Counted from the stretch's first letter, positions 15,807-23,293 are shown. The stretch: 28,804 nucleotides of DNA from a virus (IMGVR_UViG_3300010430_006903:1-28804), one strand, 5' to 3'. The notes: generated by a model not told the origin, from the sequence alone. A program made the numbers and translations.

Positions 15807-16020
15807 TCTGTCTCCTTTTTTGGATTTGGTAACTGATTAAAGTTTCGATGCAGCCATTTTAATAGCTTTCAAAATGAAAAACACTCCATATACATACATC
15901 TGGAATGATTAATATTTTTTTTTATATTAATATGGCTGGTTATTGATACAACAACATGAAAAGCCCATAAGTAGGCTATTTTGTTTATGTTGTAATAGTT
16001 GTAAGAAAAAAAGGGTTTAA
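15807..16020. promoter_or_regulatory. Divergent late regulatory region between scaffold and portal genes
   Basis: This 214-base gap separates the leftward late operon from the rightward portal/terminase pair, so it should hold promoters in both directions. It contains a very AT-rich stretch (about 15909-15932), a nested hairpin (ACAACAT 15951-15957 with ATGTTGT 15987-15993, inner AGCC/GGCT at 15962-15965 and 15974-15977) and the hexamer GTTGTA twice at 15989-15994 and 15998-16003. The inverse TACAAC lies at 15947-15952. The right part is shared with the leader of the GemA operon. Short frames here (20 codons or fewer) lack a Shine-Dalgarno sequence. Confidence 0.6.
15989..16020 (+). promoter_or_regulatory. 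Shared leader element, copy 1 (portal operon)
   Basis: GTTGTA-ATA-GTTGTA-AGAAA, then AAAAGG, ends exactly at the portal ATG (16021). The second GTTGTA lies 17 bases before the start codon. The same element with the same 17-base distance precedes the GemA gene on the other strand. It combines a likely activator-binding direct repeat (period 9) with the ribosome binding site. Confidence 0.55.
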
Positions 16021-17079
16021 ATGAGTGATTTGATTTTAAAAGGTGCAAAAGAGTCTAAGCAAACAGTTGGTAAAGATAGTCAAAATTCAAATGGAACTAT
16101 TGATCCACATATAAACTTTGATTTACTATTGAAGTTTTATTACTTCAATGTATATCATCAAAGAAGTATTAGATTAAAAGCAGCACTACTATCTCAATAT
16201 ACTAATAGTGACTTAGATAAGTTTATTCCAGATAATGAGATTGCAAACTATTTCTTATATGCACTTACTATGGATATGGAAATATATGGAAATGCTTTTT
16301 TAGAACAAGCTGGAACTAAAAGTGATTTTTACTTATATCATGTCTTAGGCTTTCAAGGTAGAGTTAATAAGAATAAAGAGATATATCAAATTCCAGAGAA
16401 TAATGAAGACCCAGTTAAGTTAGATGGTTTTCATTTTAAATATCACTCCCCATCATCTAAATATTATGGAGAACCAGATTATCTTACAACACTAGAACAA
16501 ATCAACACTACAAAACAAGCAGACCAATATAACAGCTCATTTTTTAAAAATGGAGCTAGACCAGGCTTTGGAATTGTGTTTGAAAACAGCTCACCAAATC
16601 AAGAGCAAGTAAACTCTTTTAAACAGTTCTTTGGTTCTAACTTCAAAGGCTACAGTAATGCTCATAAGAGTTTAGTTTTACATACTGGTAAAACATCAGA
16701 TGGAGCAAACCCAGCAAAAGTAAGACTTGAGAAATTAAGTGGTGTAGAAGATATGAGTTTTGAGAAGCTTAAAAATGTAACTAGAGATGAGATTATTGCA
16801 GCTCATGGAGTACCACCAAGATTAGTAGGTGTTATGAGTGCTGGTGGATTAGGTGGAGGAAGAGAGCTAATAGATCAACTTCATGCATTTAATGAAGTAA
16901 CTATCAAACCAAAAACCAAAGTTATCAAAGATTCATTTGCTCACATTGGAATAAATCATGAACCAGAGCTAATAGATGTAACAAATTTCAAAGATGATAG
17001 TGACTTGATTTCAAACTTAGTTGATAGAGATATTTTAACAAATATTGAAGCCAAAGAGATTTTAGGATTCAACAAGTAA
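16021..17079 (+). CDS. Q: Portal protein, P2 gpQ/PBSX family
   Basis: The 352-residue protein matches the gpQ-type portal in length (P2: 344) and motifs. Diagnostic parts are YGNAFLEQAG (about 96-105), FHFKYHSPSSKYYGEPDYL (about 137-155), PGFGIVFENSSP (about 181) and AAHGVPPRLVGVMSAGGLG (about 260-278). It forms the dodecameric DNA gate at one head vertex and binds the terminase. It is the first gene of the only rightward operon of the phage; P2 likewise transcribes Q in the opposite direction from P. Here, unlike P2, P follows Q on the same strand. Confidence 0.95.
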   Translation: MSDLILKGAKESKQTVGKDSQNSNGTIDPHINFDLLLKFYYFNVYHQRSIRLKAALLSQYTNSDLDKFIPDNEIANYFLYALTMDMEIYGNAFLEQAGTKSDFYLYHVLGFQGRVNKNKEIYQIPENNEDPVKLDGFHFKYHSPSSKYYGEPDYLTTLEQINTTKQADQYNSSFFKNGARPGFGIVFENSSPNQEQVNSFKQFFGSNFKGYSNAHKSLVLHTGKTSDGANPAKVRLEKLSGVEDMSFEKLKNVTRDEIIAAHGVPPRLVGVMSAGGLGGGRELIDQLHAFNEVTIKPKTKVIKDSFAHIGINHEPELIDVTNFKDDSDLISNLVDRDILTNIEAKEILGFNK

Positions 17080-17173
17080 GTAAATGTATGTTTAAAAGTG
17101 TTTAAAACCCGTTTAAAAACCAAAAAAACACTTTAGTCGAGGATTTATATTAAAAAAGGTAAAAAATCAAAAT
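17080..17173 (+). repeat. Three helically phased GTTTAAAA repeats between portal and terminase
   Basis: GTTTAAAA occurs at 17090-17097, 17100-17107 and 17111-17118, with spacings of 10 and 11 bases. The three copies would face the same side of the DNA helix. The 94-base gap otherwise shows only AT-rich DNA up to the terminase start. It could be an operator, a terminase recognition site or chance in AT-rich DNA. Confidence 0.4.
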
Positions 17174-18754
17174 ATGGCGTATTCTAAAGAAGATAAAGAA
17201 AAAGCATTAAATCTTATCAAAGCTGGTGTTCCTATTACAGAAGTATCACGTGATTTAAATATCAATAGAGGAACACTTAACAACTGGATCAAAAAGTCTA
17301 AAGATAAGCAAACAAATGAAAGTTCTATTGAGAATATCAAGAAGCAAATTGAGACTGTCTCAAAAAGAGCACCTACAGAAGCTAACTCAAGAAAACTTGC
17401 AATGCTTACAAAATCCCTTGAGAGATTAGAAAAGCAATCTAAGAAGATTGATAAGAAGGCAAAGCCTAAGATTGTATATAGTGAAGATGTAAAAGTATTC
17501 AAAGAGAAGATATTAGACCCAGAGTATGGACTATATGAATATCAAAGAAAGTTCATGCTTGATGAGAGTAGATTTAGAGTATGGCTAAAATCAAGACAAA
17601 TTGGTGCAACTTATGGATGTTCTGGAGAGTGTTTAATAGATGCTATGTCTGGAATGGATCAACTTATTCTTTCTGCATCTGAGACTCAAGCTTTAAAGTG
17701 GTATTCAGAGATTCAGAAACACGCAGAGAAACTAGATATTCCTCTTAGTGGTTCATCAAGTGAGATAAAAGTTCCAAGTGGAGCTACTATTTATATCTTT
17801 GCAAACAACTTTAGAACTATTCAAGGGTTCTCTGGTTCTGTTTGGATGGATGAGTTTGCATGGTATCTAAACCCTAAAAGAATATGGGAAGCATTTATCC
17901 CATCTATTACATCAGTTAAAGCTGGAGAGACACAAGCTAGAATCACTATTCTATCAACTCCATTTGAGCAAGATAGTTTATTCCATAAGCTTTGTGTTGA
18001 TACGACTAAATACTATATGTTTTCAAGGCATCACACTTCTATCTATGATGCAGTTAAAGATGGTCTTGATGTTGATATTCAAGTATTAAGAGATTTATTT
18101 GATGAAGATTCATGGGCTACGATGTATGAGTGTCAATTTGTGGACGATGATAGTTCATTCTTTCCTATCTCACTTATCAAATCTTGTGTTAAAGATTATA
18201 TGTACTACACACCAAATATTCAAAATGTCTTATGGTCTGGATATGATGTGGGTAGAACTAAAGATGTATCTGTATTATCTGCTATTGATAAAGTAGAGGG
18301 AAGATATGCATTAGCAATCCAAGATGTATATAAAAAAGCTACATTTGAAGCACAAAAGACAATAATCAAGGACCACCTAAATGTATATCAAAAGTCTAAT
18401 ATGAGAATAGATAGAACGGGTATTGGTATGGATTTAGCAGAGGGTATGGAGAGTAAGTATCCGAGTAGAGTTGAAGGGATTCATTTTACAGCTAGTTCTA
18501 AAGAGATGATGGTTCTAAACCTTAAAAAGATGTTTGAGGATAAGTTAATCACAATTCCAAATGACCCAACACTTATAGCAGATATTCATGCTATTAAAAG
18601 AAAGGCTGGTCAAAAAAGAATGTTGTATGATGCAGATAGAAATGCTTATGGTCACGCAGATAGATTCTGGTCTTTAGCATTAGCTGCTAAGAAGTTAGAC
18701 TTCTTAGACAGAGGAGAGAGTGGAGAAAGCAAAGGTGGTGCTATTATTTTATAG
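17174..18754 (+). CDS. P: Terminase large subunit, P2 gpP family
   Basis: The 526-residue protein has the P2-type layout. A helix-turn-helix lies at residues 1-45 (LNINRGTLNNWIKKS). A coiled linker follows, then the ATPase with the Walker A-like KSRQIGAT (139-146) and Walker B VWMDE (223-227). The C-terminal RNase H-like nuclease starts near SGYDVGRTKD. The N-terminal helix-turn-helix may supply DNA recognition in the absence of a recognisable small subunit. As the phage replicates by transposition, it should package by headful from integrated copies, which contrasts with the cos cutting of P2 gpP. It ends convergent with, and overlapping by 6 bases, the last gene of the GemA operon. Confidence 0.94.
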   Translation: MAYSKEDKEKALNLIKAGVPITEVSRDLNINRGTLNNWIKKSKDKQTNESSIENIKKQIETVSKRAPTEANSRKLAMLTKSLERLEKQSKKIDKKAKPKIVYSEDVKVFKEKILDPEYGLYEYQRKFMLDESRFRVWLKSRQIGATYGCSGECLIDAMSGMDQLILSASETQALKWYSEIQKHAEKLDIPLSGSSSEIKVPSGATIYIFANNFRTIQGFSGSVWMDEFAWYLNPKRIWEAFIPSITSVKAGETQARITILSTPFEQDSLFHKLCVDTTKYYMFSRHHTSIYDAVKDGLDVDIQVLRDLFDEDSWATMYECQFVDDDSSFFPISLIKSCVKDYMYYTPNIQNVLWSGYDVGRTKDVSVLSAIDKVEGRYALAIQDVYKKATFEAQKTIIKDHLNVYQKSNMRIDRTGIGMDLAEGMESKYPSRVEGIHFTASSKEMMVLNLKKMFEDKLITIPNDPTLIADIHAIKRKAGQKRMLYDADRNAYGHADRFWSLALAAKKLDFLDRGESGESKGGAIIL

Positions 18755-19003
18755 CTGTTCTATCACCTTATTAAGTGCTTGAATTAATATAATCTTTTTT
18801 TCATTATGTAAAACAATAGGAGTTTCTCCATTAGCATATGATGGTAAACTTCTTATTGTTTCAAACTCACCTTTTAAAAGTAGAACAAAAGGTGTTTCAT
18901 TAATTGAAGCTAATGCTTCAACAACTTGCTCCAATTGAACATCAATAATCATTCCATTTTCTTCTAATTGTTCTTTAAATGTTTTAAGTGTTTGCTTTGG
19001 CAT
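18749..19003 (-). CDS. Hypothetical protein
   Basis: I do not recognise the 84-residue sequence. It has helical ends and a central hydrophobic stretch (PFVLLLKGEF), with no signal peptide. An AAGGAA lies 7 bases before the ATG. It is the last gene of the GemA-led operon and its stop overlaps the 3' end of the convergent terminase gene. Confidence 0.6.
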   Translation of the reverse strand: MPKQTLKTFKEQLEENGMIIDVQLEQVVEALASINETPFVLLLKGEFETIRSLPSYANGETPIVLHNEKKIILIQALNKVIEQL

Positions 19004-19021
19004 TAAAATATTCCTTATTAG

Positions 19022-19303
19022 CTATTTTACTAAAAATTTTTCTTCAATTAATCTTTTAATTCTTTGATATTCACCCATTGCATCTGTAAAATCAAAACTA
19101 TATGCATAAAAAGAATCCGATCGTACTGTTATTAGTTCTATTTTCTTATCAAAAATAGATATATCTAATACATTATTTAAATTTATAAACCTTGAAAATG
19201 TTACCTCAGAATAATCTAGCTCAACATCAATTTTTTCTTTTATTTTTTTATTTTCTTTTATTTCGATAAACACTATTTTCCTTTTTTTGATTTTATTATA
19301 CAT
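19022..19303 (-). CDS. Hypothetical protein, lysine-rich
   Basis: I do not recognise the 93-residue sequence. It is basic at the N-terminus and strand-rich in the middle (ELITVRSDSFYAYSFDF), with a C-terminal helix. The ribosome binding site is weak (AAAGAA). DNA is even more AT-rich than the neighbours. It lies between two other small genes of the same operon, with short gaps. Confidence 0.5.
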   Translation of the reverse strand: MYNKIKKRKIVFIEIKENKKIKEKIDVELDYSEVTFSRFINLNNVLDISIFDKKIELITVRSDSFYAYSFDFTDAMGEYQRIKRLIEEKFLVK

Positions 19304-19317
19304 AATTATTTCTTTTA

Positions 19318-19719
19318 TTAAATAATCATTATTTTTTTTAACGACTTTTTTAAACCTTTAACAAAGTCATCTTTTATTTCTTCTGCTGTGTCATTTAAGG
19401 CTCTATTAAGTCCACCACTTGACATATATTTTTTAAGTCCATCTTCTAAGTAAGGCTGTGGTTTTATACCACCCTTTTTAATTCGTCCTGTAGTTTTACC
19501 CCTTGCTTTTGTTCCTGTTCCTTGATAAACATAAGGAGCATAAGGAGCTAATTTTGAGTTTCCTATAGATATCTCTAAATCATCTATATTATCTGTAAAT
19601 ACTTGAATATCTCGCTTTAAATTTCCAGTTCTATACGGAGCTAAGTCCTTACCTTCATTTGCTATTTCTGAACCTATTCTATAAAGTAGGTTCTTAGCTG
19701 CTTTCATATCCTCACTCAT
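19318..19719 (-). CDS. Virion morphogenesis protein, HK97 gp10/Mu G-like
   Basis: The family is suggested by LAPYRTGNLKRDIQV and by APYAPYVYQGTGTKARGK, a pattern of tail-completion and neck proteins in the gp10/Mu G/P2 S group. I choose the ATG at 19719 (133 residues, MSEDMKAAK), because CAGGAGAA lies 9 bases upstream. The longer frame from 19752 would overlap the preceding gene by 41 bases without a good site. With no R and S genes between the lysis-like genes and V, this gene probably supplies that tail-completion role. Confidence 0.78.
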   Translation of the reverse strand: MSEDMKAAKNLLYRIGSEIANEGKDLAPYRTGNLKRDIQVFTDNIDDLEISIGNSKLAPYAPYVYQGTGTKARGKTTGRIKKGGIKPQPYLEDGLKKYMSSGGLNRALNDTAEEIKDDFVKGLKKSLKKIMII

Positions 19720-20035
19720 CTTTAAAATTCTCCTGTATATATTCAAGAGCATTAATCAATGTACCGTTAAAAGTCTCTTTTTCTTCCCATTCTTGACCTT
19801 TAATATTAAACACTTTGAACTCAGCATTTATATTCATAAAGTCATGTTCCTTACATTTCTCTATCAAATCACTATCAATATTAAATGGGTTTTGAATCCA
19901 TTGAACTTTATCATTGATAATCTCTAACTCAGCTAGTTCATCTATTTTAAAATGTTCTACTTTATGATTTACAGGAACACTCCCTTGATTTTCGATAGCA
20001 AACCCATTTCCGATTGAGATTGAGTATTTTTCCAT
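19712..20035 (-). CDS. Hypothetical protein
   Basis: I do not recognise the 107-residue acidic sequence. It has a strand-rich N-terminus (KYSISIGNGFAIENQGSVPV) and a helical C-terminus (LINALEYIQENF). AAAGGAAAT precedes the ATG. It overlaps the 3' end of the Mu F-type gene by 67 bases and the morphogenesis gene by 8. Its location within the head/neck genes suggests a minor virion role, or, given the extra C-terminal domain of the Mu F protein, possibly a partner of that domain. Confidence 0.6.
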   Translation of the reverse strand: MEKYSISIGNGFAIENQGSVPVNHKVEHFKIDELAELEIINDKVQWIQNPFNIDSDLIEKCKEHDFMNINAEFKVFNIKGQEWEEKETFNGTLINALEYIQENFKDE

Positions 20036-21207
20036 TTTATAATTTCCTTTTTATCTGTATTAGCATTATCTTTAAAATAGTTCTTTCTTGGTTCTTTGAA
20101 GATAGTATATAAATAATCTGCATCAAAAACCATAAAATAACCGTTAGCCGATTTGGCAACTGTTCTATGTGCATAATCTTTATGAGGTGCTATCTCACTA
20201 ATACTATTTAATGCACTTATGATATCTTTATTAGGTATATTTCTCTTTGAGCTTGTAGCAGAGTGATTTAAAGATGCAAAGTTTGTTCTTCTTTGAACTC
20301 CCGTTTTATCAATATGAGTTATTAGATCACTCTTTTTCTTTGATGTAAAGTTTACTTTCTTTCCATCTATTTCCTCACTACTAAGCCATACTGGAACAAC
20401 CTCAGTTCTACATCTAAAGTGATAAGGTGGTAGTCCAAAGTTTTTAGGAAGCTTTCCATATACTGGATTACTACTCCATGCAGCTGCTGTTTTTTTCTCA
20501 CTCATATTTTTAGCAGCTACTACTTGATCTACTTGATTTGATAAGTGAGAGGCCTCTATAACTTTGTTATGCATAGACCTACATATATCACTTGTTTTTT
20601 TATCTATTCTAGCTTTAACTTGGAAATGTTTAACATCATGCTTTAAAGCTTGGTTCACTCTTGAGATGTTTTGAGATTGATTTATTATATGATCTGAAAC
20701 ACCCTCAAAGTATTTCACATCAGCATTGATAACACCTTGAAACTCTTCTTTTAACCTTGAGCTTATTTGCTCTCTTGTGATGTCACCTTTAAAAGCACTC
20801 TCAATAGTCTTCTTGAGCTTTTCTTGAGTTTTACTTGAATACTCAGTACCAACCCAATAAAAGTTGTTTCTCATTGATTCTATAGCTTTTAAATCTATCT
20901 TATTAAATTCAAACTTTGTAGTGGGTGAGTTTACTTGAGAGAGCTTCTTATAAATATCATCTAGCTCTTTAGTATCAAAAGATATATTTAGGTCTTTTAA
21001 CTTACTTCCTACTATTGCAAGAAGTGCTTCATTGTCTGTACTATTATAGTTCCTATTGATATAAACTATCATATCAGATAAAAACTCCTCTAGTTGCTCT
21101 TTAGCATTAATAGATTGAGTCTTTACAAACTCATCTATTATTTCATCTATTTTCTTTTTGTCTTTGCTCTTGGCTTTCAAAAGGGCTTTCAAAAGTTTCT
21201 TTTGCAT
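19969..21207 (-). CDS. Minor head protein, Mu gpF-like, with extra C-terminal domain
   Basis: With the ATG at 21207 (GGAG 5 bases before the start codon is close but good) the protein has 412 residues. Residues about 130-275 form the Mu F-like head morphogenesis domain, with KARIDKKTSDICRSMHNKVI (198-217) and LPPYHFRCRTEVVPVW (259-274). These carry the conserved Cys and Arg positions. After about 300 comes a distinct domain with NHSATSS, HKDYAHRTVAKSANGYFMV (342-360) and YLYTIFKEPRKNYF. Such C-terminal additions to Mu F proteins are often PBECR-type (barnase/EndoU/colicin-like) RNases injected with the DNA. That identity is a suggestion from layout and a few His/Arg/Tyr residues. A longer start at 21228 lies deeper inside the preceding gene. 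Confidence 0.85.
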   Translation of the reverse strand: MQKKLLKALLKAKSKDKKKIDEIIDEFVKTQSINAKEQLEEFLSDMIVYINRNYNSTDNEALLAIVGSKLKDLNISFDTKELDDIYKKLSQVNSPTTKFEFNKIDLKAIESMRNNFYWVGTEYSSKTQEKLKKTIESAFKGDITREQISSRLKEEFQGVINADVKYFEGVSDHIINQSQNISRVNQALKHDVKHFQVKARIDKKTSDICRSMHNKVIEASHLSNQVDQVVAAKNMSEKKTAAAWSSNPVYGKLPKNFGLPPYHFRCRTEVVPVWLSSEEIDGKKVNFTSKKKSDLITHIDKTGVQRRTNFASLNHSATSSKRNIPNKDIISALNSISEIAPHKDYAHRTVAKSANGYFMVFDADYLYTIFKEPRKNYFKDNANTDKKEIIKWKNTQSQSEMGLLSKIKGVFL

Positions 21208-21352
21208 AATCTCTCCAATAATCATCAAACTTTATGGCTTCAATCGTAGAAAATGAATAGCCACATTCTAAACAAGTTCTAAACCTCTCATTTTGTGTTC
21301 CAGTTGTAGTTCCTACAACCTTTGTTTTACCACAACACTTAGGACACCACAT
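21143..21352 (-). CDS. Ogr/Delta-like zinc-finger protein, putative late activator
   Basis: The 69-residue protein begins MWCPKCCGKTKVVGTTTG and contains RFRTCLECGYSFSTIEAI, so C3, C6 and C27, C30 can bind one zinc. The spacing and the C--CG--F-T-E ending match the Ogr/Delta zinc fingers that turn on P2/P4 late genes, and also the NrdR zinc ribbon. Mu Com, which regulates mom translation, has a different pattern. GGAGGG lies shortly before the ATG. It overlaps the Mu F-type gene by 65 bases. It may activate the promoters carrying GTTGTA repeats; this link is inferred. Confidence 0.75.
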   Translation of the reverse strand: MWCPKCCGKTKVVGTTTGTQNERFRTCLECGYSFSTIEAIKFDDYWRDYAKETFESPFESQEQRQKENR

Positions 21353-21360
21353 AATCCCTC

Positions 21361-21744
21361 CTATTGCATTTTTTCAATAGCAATAATTACCTTTGTAGCC
21401 TCAGCTTTTGTAAGAACTTCTATACTACTTCTTTGGGTGATTCTTCCAATAAATGCATTCATAGCACTTGTATTTTTCTTCTTAGCTTTATCTTCCCAAG
21501 TAGTTTTAATCTTCTGTTTTTGTGCTGATGTGATAGGTTCTTCCAAAGGTATATCACTTACTTTTCTAAGGCAAAAGTTAAGCATTTGATTTAACTGATC
21601 AATACTCATATGTTTTGTACTAACACAGTTAAATCTACTTTTCATAAAATCTCGCCTTGACTCATCATCTGGAAATACATTACTTTTATTGATTTGTATC
21701 TTTTGTATTAAGCTATTTTTATAAGCTAATTGTTTATTAGTCAT
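21361..21744 (-). CDS. gemA: GemA-like regulatory protein, Mu gp16 family
   Basis: The 127-residue protein matches the Mu gp16/GemA family (DUF1018). It has DESRRDFMKSRFNCVSTKHM (28-47), DQLNQMLNFCL and a C-terminal LTKAEATKVIIAIEKM. In Mu this protein modulates host gene expression and DNA supercoiling late in growth. It is the first gene of the minus-strand operon that ends at 18749. The repeat-bearing leader described at 21745-21826 precedes it. Confidence 0.87.
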   Translation of the reverse strand: MTNKQLAYKNSLIQKIQINKSNVFPDDESRRDFMKSRFNCVSTKHMSIDQLNQMLNFCLRKVSDIPLEEPITSAQKQKIKTTWEDKAKKKNTSAMNAFIGRITQRSSIEVLTKAEATKVIIAIEKMQ

Positions 21745-21776
21745 GTTGTACCTTTATTTCTTACAACTACTACAAC
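21745..21776 (-). promoter_or_regulatory. Shared leader element, copy 2 (GemA operon)
   Basis: Read on the minus strand: GTTGTA (21776-21771), GTA, GTTGTA (21767-21762), AGAAATAAAGG, then the GemA ATG. The second repeat ends 17 bases before the start codon, as in the portal leader. A further inverse copy (TACAAC on the minus strand) lies directly before the ATG at 21745-21750. Confidence 0.55.
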
Positions 21777-21826
21777 AACTACAATAACCCGTAAAATAGG
21801 CTTATTGTTATTGTTGTAGTTGTTGT
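21763..21826. repeat. 25-bp near-perfect inverted repeat upstream of GemA
   Basis: The left arm 21763-21787 and right arm 21802-21826 match at 22 of 25 positions around a 14-base loop that starts CCC and ends GGC. Both arms are made of ACAAC/ACTAC units, that is of the GTTGTA/TACAAC hexamer family. The right arm reaches the stop codon of the RepA-like gene, so the structure could both terminate the early transcript and serve as binding site for a regulator of the next operon. Confidence 0.65.
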
Positions 21827-22728
21827 TATATAATTTTGTAAATCTTTCTATTACCTTGTTCTTCTTTCATATAGAATCTATTCTCAAACTTATCAAGCAT
21901 TGCTTTTGTAGTCTTATCTGTGCTTGAGCTTCCAATAGCTGAAAGTAGTTTTCCTTGAAGCATTCCATCTGGATTTTGTTTTAAAATCTTTTTGATTGAT
22001 TCAACAAAATCTTTCTCTCTTGGATTCATACTTGCTTCTTGTAGTTCTATTGGATAAAGTTCTAAAGTGTCAGTATCAACTCTAAAGGCACAATCTTTAA
22101 CTCCACCTCTCTCTTTTTTAGTTTCTAATCCAAGATGAAGCTTACCTTCTGGACTTGGAAGCTTTGTAAGCTTAAACATACAATCTAAAGAGTTTTTGAT
22201 ATTGTTACTTCCCTCGTAGTTCTTACCATCTTTATTTGCATGGTGTACTAAGATAATAGTTGCTCCAGCTTCTCTGATATTCATAAGCATATTCATTAAC
22301 TCCATAGCTTTCTTATCATCTTTGATATAGTCTAAGTTTCTAATAGAATCAATAATAAAAACCATATCATCATATGCATGAGCTACTGCATTATCACTAA
22401 GGCCTTTTATAAGTTCAATTGGAGCAACTTTTAATTTACTTCTTTGAATGTAATTAAGATGTGAATATTTATCAATCAATAAATTATCAACATTTCTCTC
22501 TTTCAAAGTTACAATAGGATTATCAAAGTCAAGATAGTAAAGTTCTTTACATACTGCATTACTACAAAGATATGATGCAACTCCATAACTTAGCCATGTT
22601 TTACCATTCCCACCATCTGCATAAAACATAGTAATCATCTTCTTTGGGATAAAATCATCTATTAAAAACTCTACATCCACATGAAGTTCATTACTATTTA
22701 ATGCCATGTCTTTTAATACATCAATCAT
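21826..22728 (-). CDS. RepA-like hexameric RecA-fold ATPase
   Basis: The 300-residue protein has a Walker A GGNGKT (39-44), a likely catalytic glutamate in LKERN (E77), Walker B FIID (124-127) and VHHANKDGKNYEGSNNIKNS (161-180). These form the plasmid/phage RepA helicase pattern (AAA_25/KaiC-like). The last about 70 residues look like a winged helix (LKQNPDGMLQGKLLSAIGSS). It could unwind DNA or remodel the transpososome at replication. Its start overlaps the stop of the preceding gene by 4 bases. It is the final gene of the early block. Confidence 0.85.
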   Translation of the reverse strand: MIDVLKDMALNSNELHVDVEFLIDDFIPKKMITMFYADGGNGKTWLSYGVASYLCSNAVCKELYYLDFDNPIVTLKERNVDNLLIDKYSHLNYIQRSKLKVAPIELIKGLSDNAVAHAYDDMVFIIDSIRNLDYIKDDKKAMELMNMLMNIREAGATIILVHHANKDGKNYEGSNNIKNSLDCMFKLTKLPSPEGKLHLGLETKKERGGVKDCAFRVDTDTLELYPIELQEASMNPREKDFVESIKKILKQNPDGMLQGKLLSAIGSSSTDKTTKAMLDKFENRFYMKEEQGNRKIYKII

Positions 22729-23045
22729 TTAGCATCACCTCCTACACTTTTTAAACTCTCTTTTAACCAGTTCTCAAACTTTGTCTTTTGTTCTGGACTA
22801 ACTCTCTCACATAGCACATCAAAATCATGCTTTGGTATTTCAAGACTTGGACGTCCATATCTAAACTCAATAAATAAAACTTTCAAAAGCCACATATTTA
22901 ACTTGTCTTTATCATCTGTTTTAACTACATCTTTGAAATAGTTATAAAAAGCAGAAAAACTATCAAAAGTGCTAATATGTACTTGCATATTTTTGTAAGC
23001 TTCATCAAGCTTTTCATTTCCAGTTTCTACTTGTAATATGTTCAT
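22725..23045 (-). CDS. Hypothetical early protein
   Basis: I do not recognise the 106-residue, wholly helical sequence (for example FDSFSAFYNYFKDVV and KTKFENWLKESLKSVGG). It lies between the zinc-ribbon gene (directly abutting) and the RepA-like ATPase (4-base overlap), so it is likely to be made in fixed ratio with the ATPase. It may be a loader or partner; this rests on position only. Confidence 0.6.
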   Translation of the reverse strand: MNILQVETGNEKLDEAYKNMQVHISTFDSFSAFYNYFKDVVKTDDKDKLNMWLLKVLFIEFRYGRPSLEIPKHDFDVLCERVSPEQKTKFENWLKESLKSVGGDAK

Positions 23046-23264
23046 TTATGCACCTCCTACATATCCACATATTTTGCATTTCACTGCTACACCTGCAAAA
23101 GCAGTCATTTCTAAATCATGCAAACAGCAATTTTGTAGTTTTTTTATATCGGCTTCATATAGATTTATCTTTTGCTTTTCTTTTTTTATAGTCTCTTTGG
23201 ACATCTTGATAAACTGATTATTTGTTTCTATTTTACTTTTTATAGCTCTTTGCTCATTTGTCAT
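23046..23264 (-). CDS. Small coiled-coil protein with C-terminal zinc site
   Basis: The 72-residue protein has a lysine/glutamate-rich coiled coil (about 8-44) and a C-terminal group: C46, C47, H49, then CKIC (63-66). C-H plus C--C suggests a small zinc ribbon. The function is unknown; this layout occurs in small phage proteins that bind nucleic acid or polymerase. It is the first gene after the 311-base gap and heads the run into the RepA-like gene. Confidence 0.6.
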   Translation of the reverse strand: MTNEQRAIKSKIETNNQFIKMSKETIKKEKQKINLYEADIKKLQNCCLHDLEMTAFAGVAVKCKICGYVGGA

Positions 23265-23293
23265 ATTTCTGCCTTTTATTGAAAAACTTAATA

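Noticed and set aside
15839-15901. 20-codon minus-strand frame in the divergent region
   Set aside because: No Shine-Dalgarno sequence and no recognisable product; the region is better explained as regulatory.
17167-17502. Minus-strand 111-codon frame opposite the terminase start
   Set aside because: It is a shadow of the terminase coding region, with Phe/Leu/Ser-rich content and no context.
19720-19752. Longer start for the gp10/Mu G-like gene
   Set aside because: The ATG at 19719 has CAGGAGAA at good spacing; the longer form would overlap the preceding gene by 41 bases without a site.
21143-21352. Mu Com (mom translation activator)
   Set aside because: Com-like cysteine spacing is not present; the C--CG--F-T-E ending fits Ogr/NrdR-type fingers better, and the methylase gene is far away.
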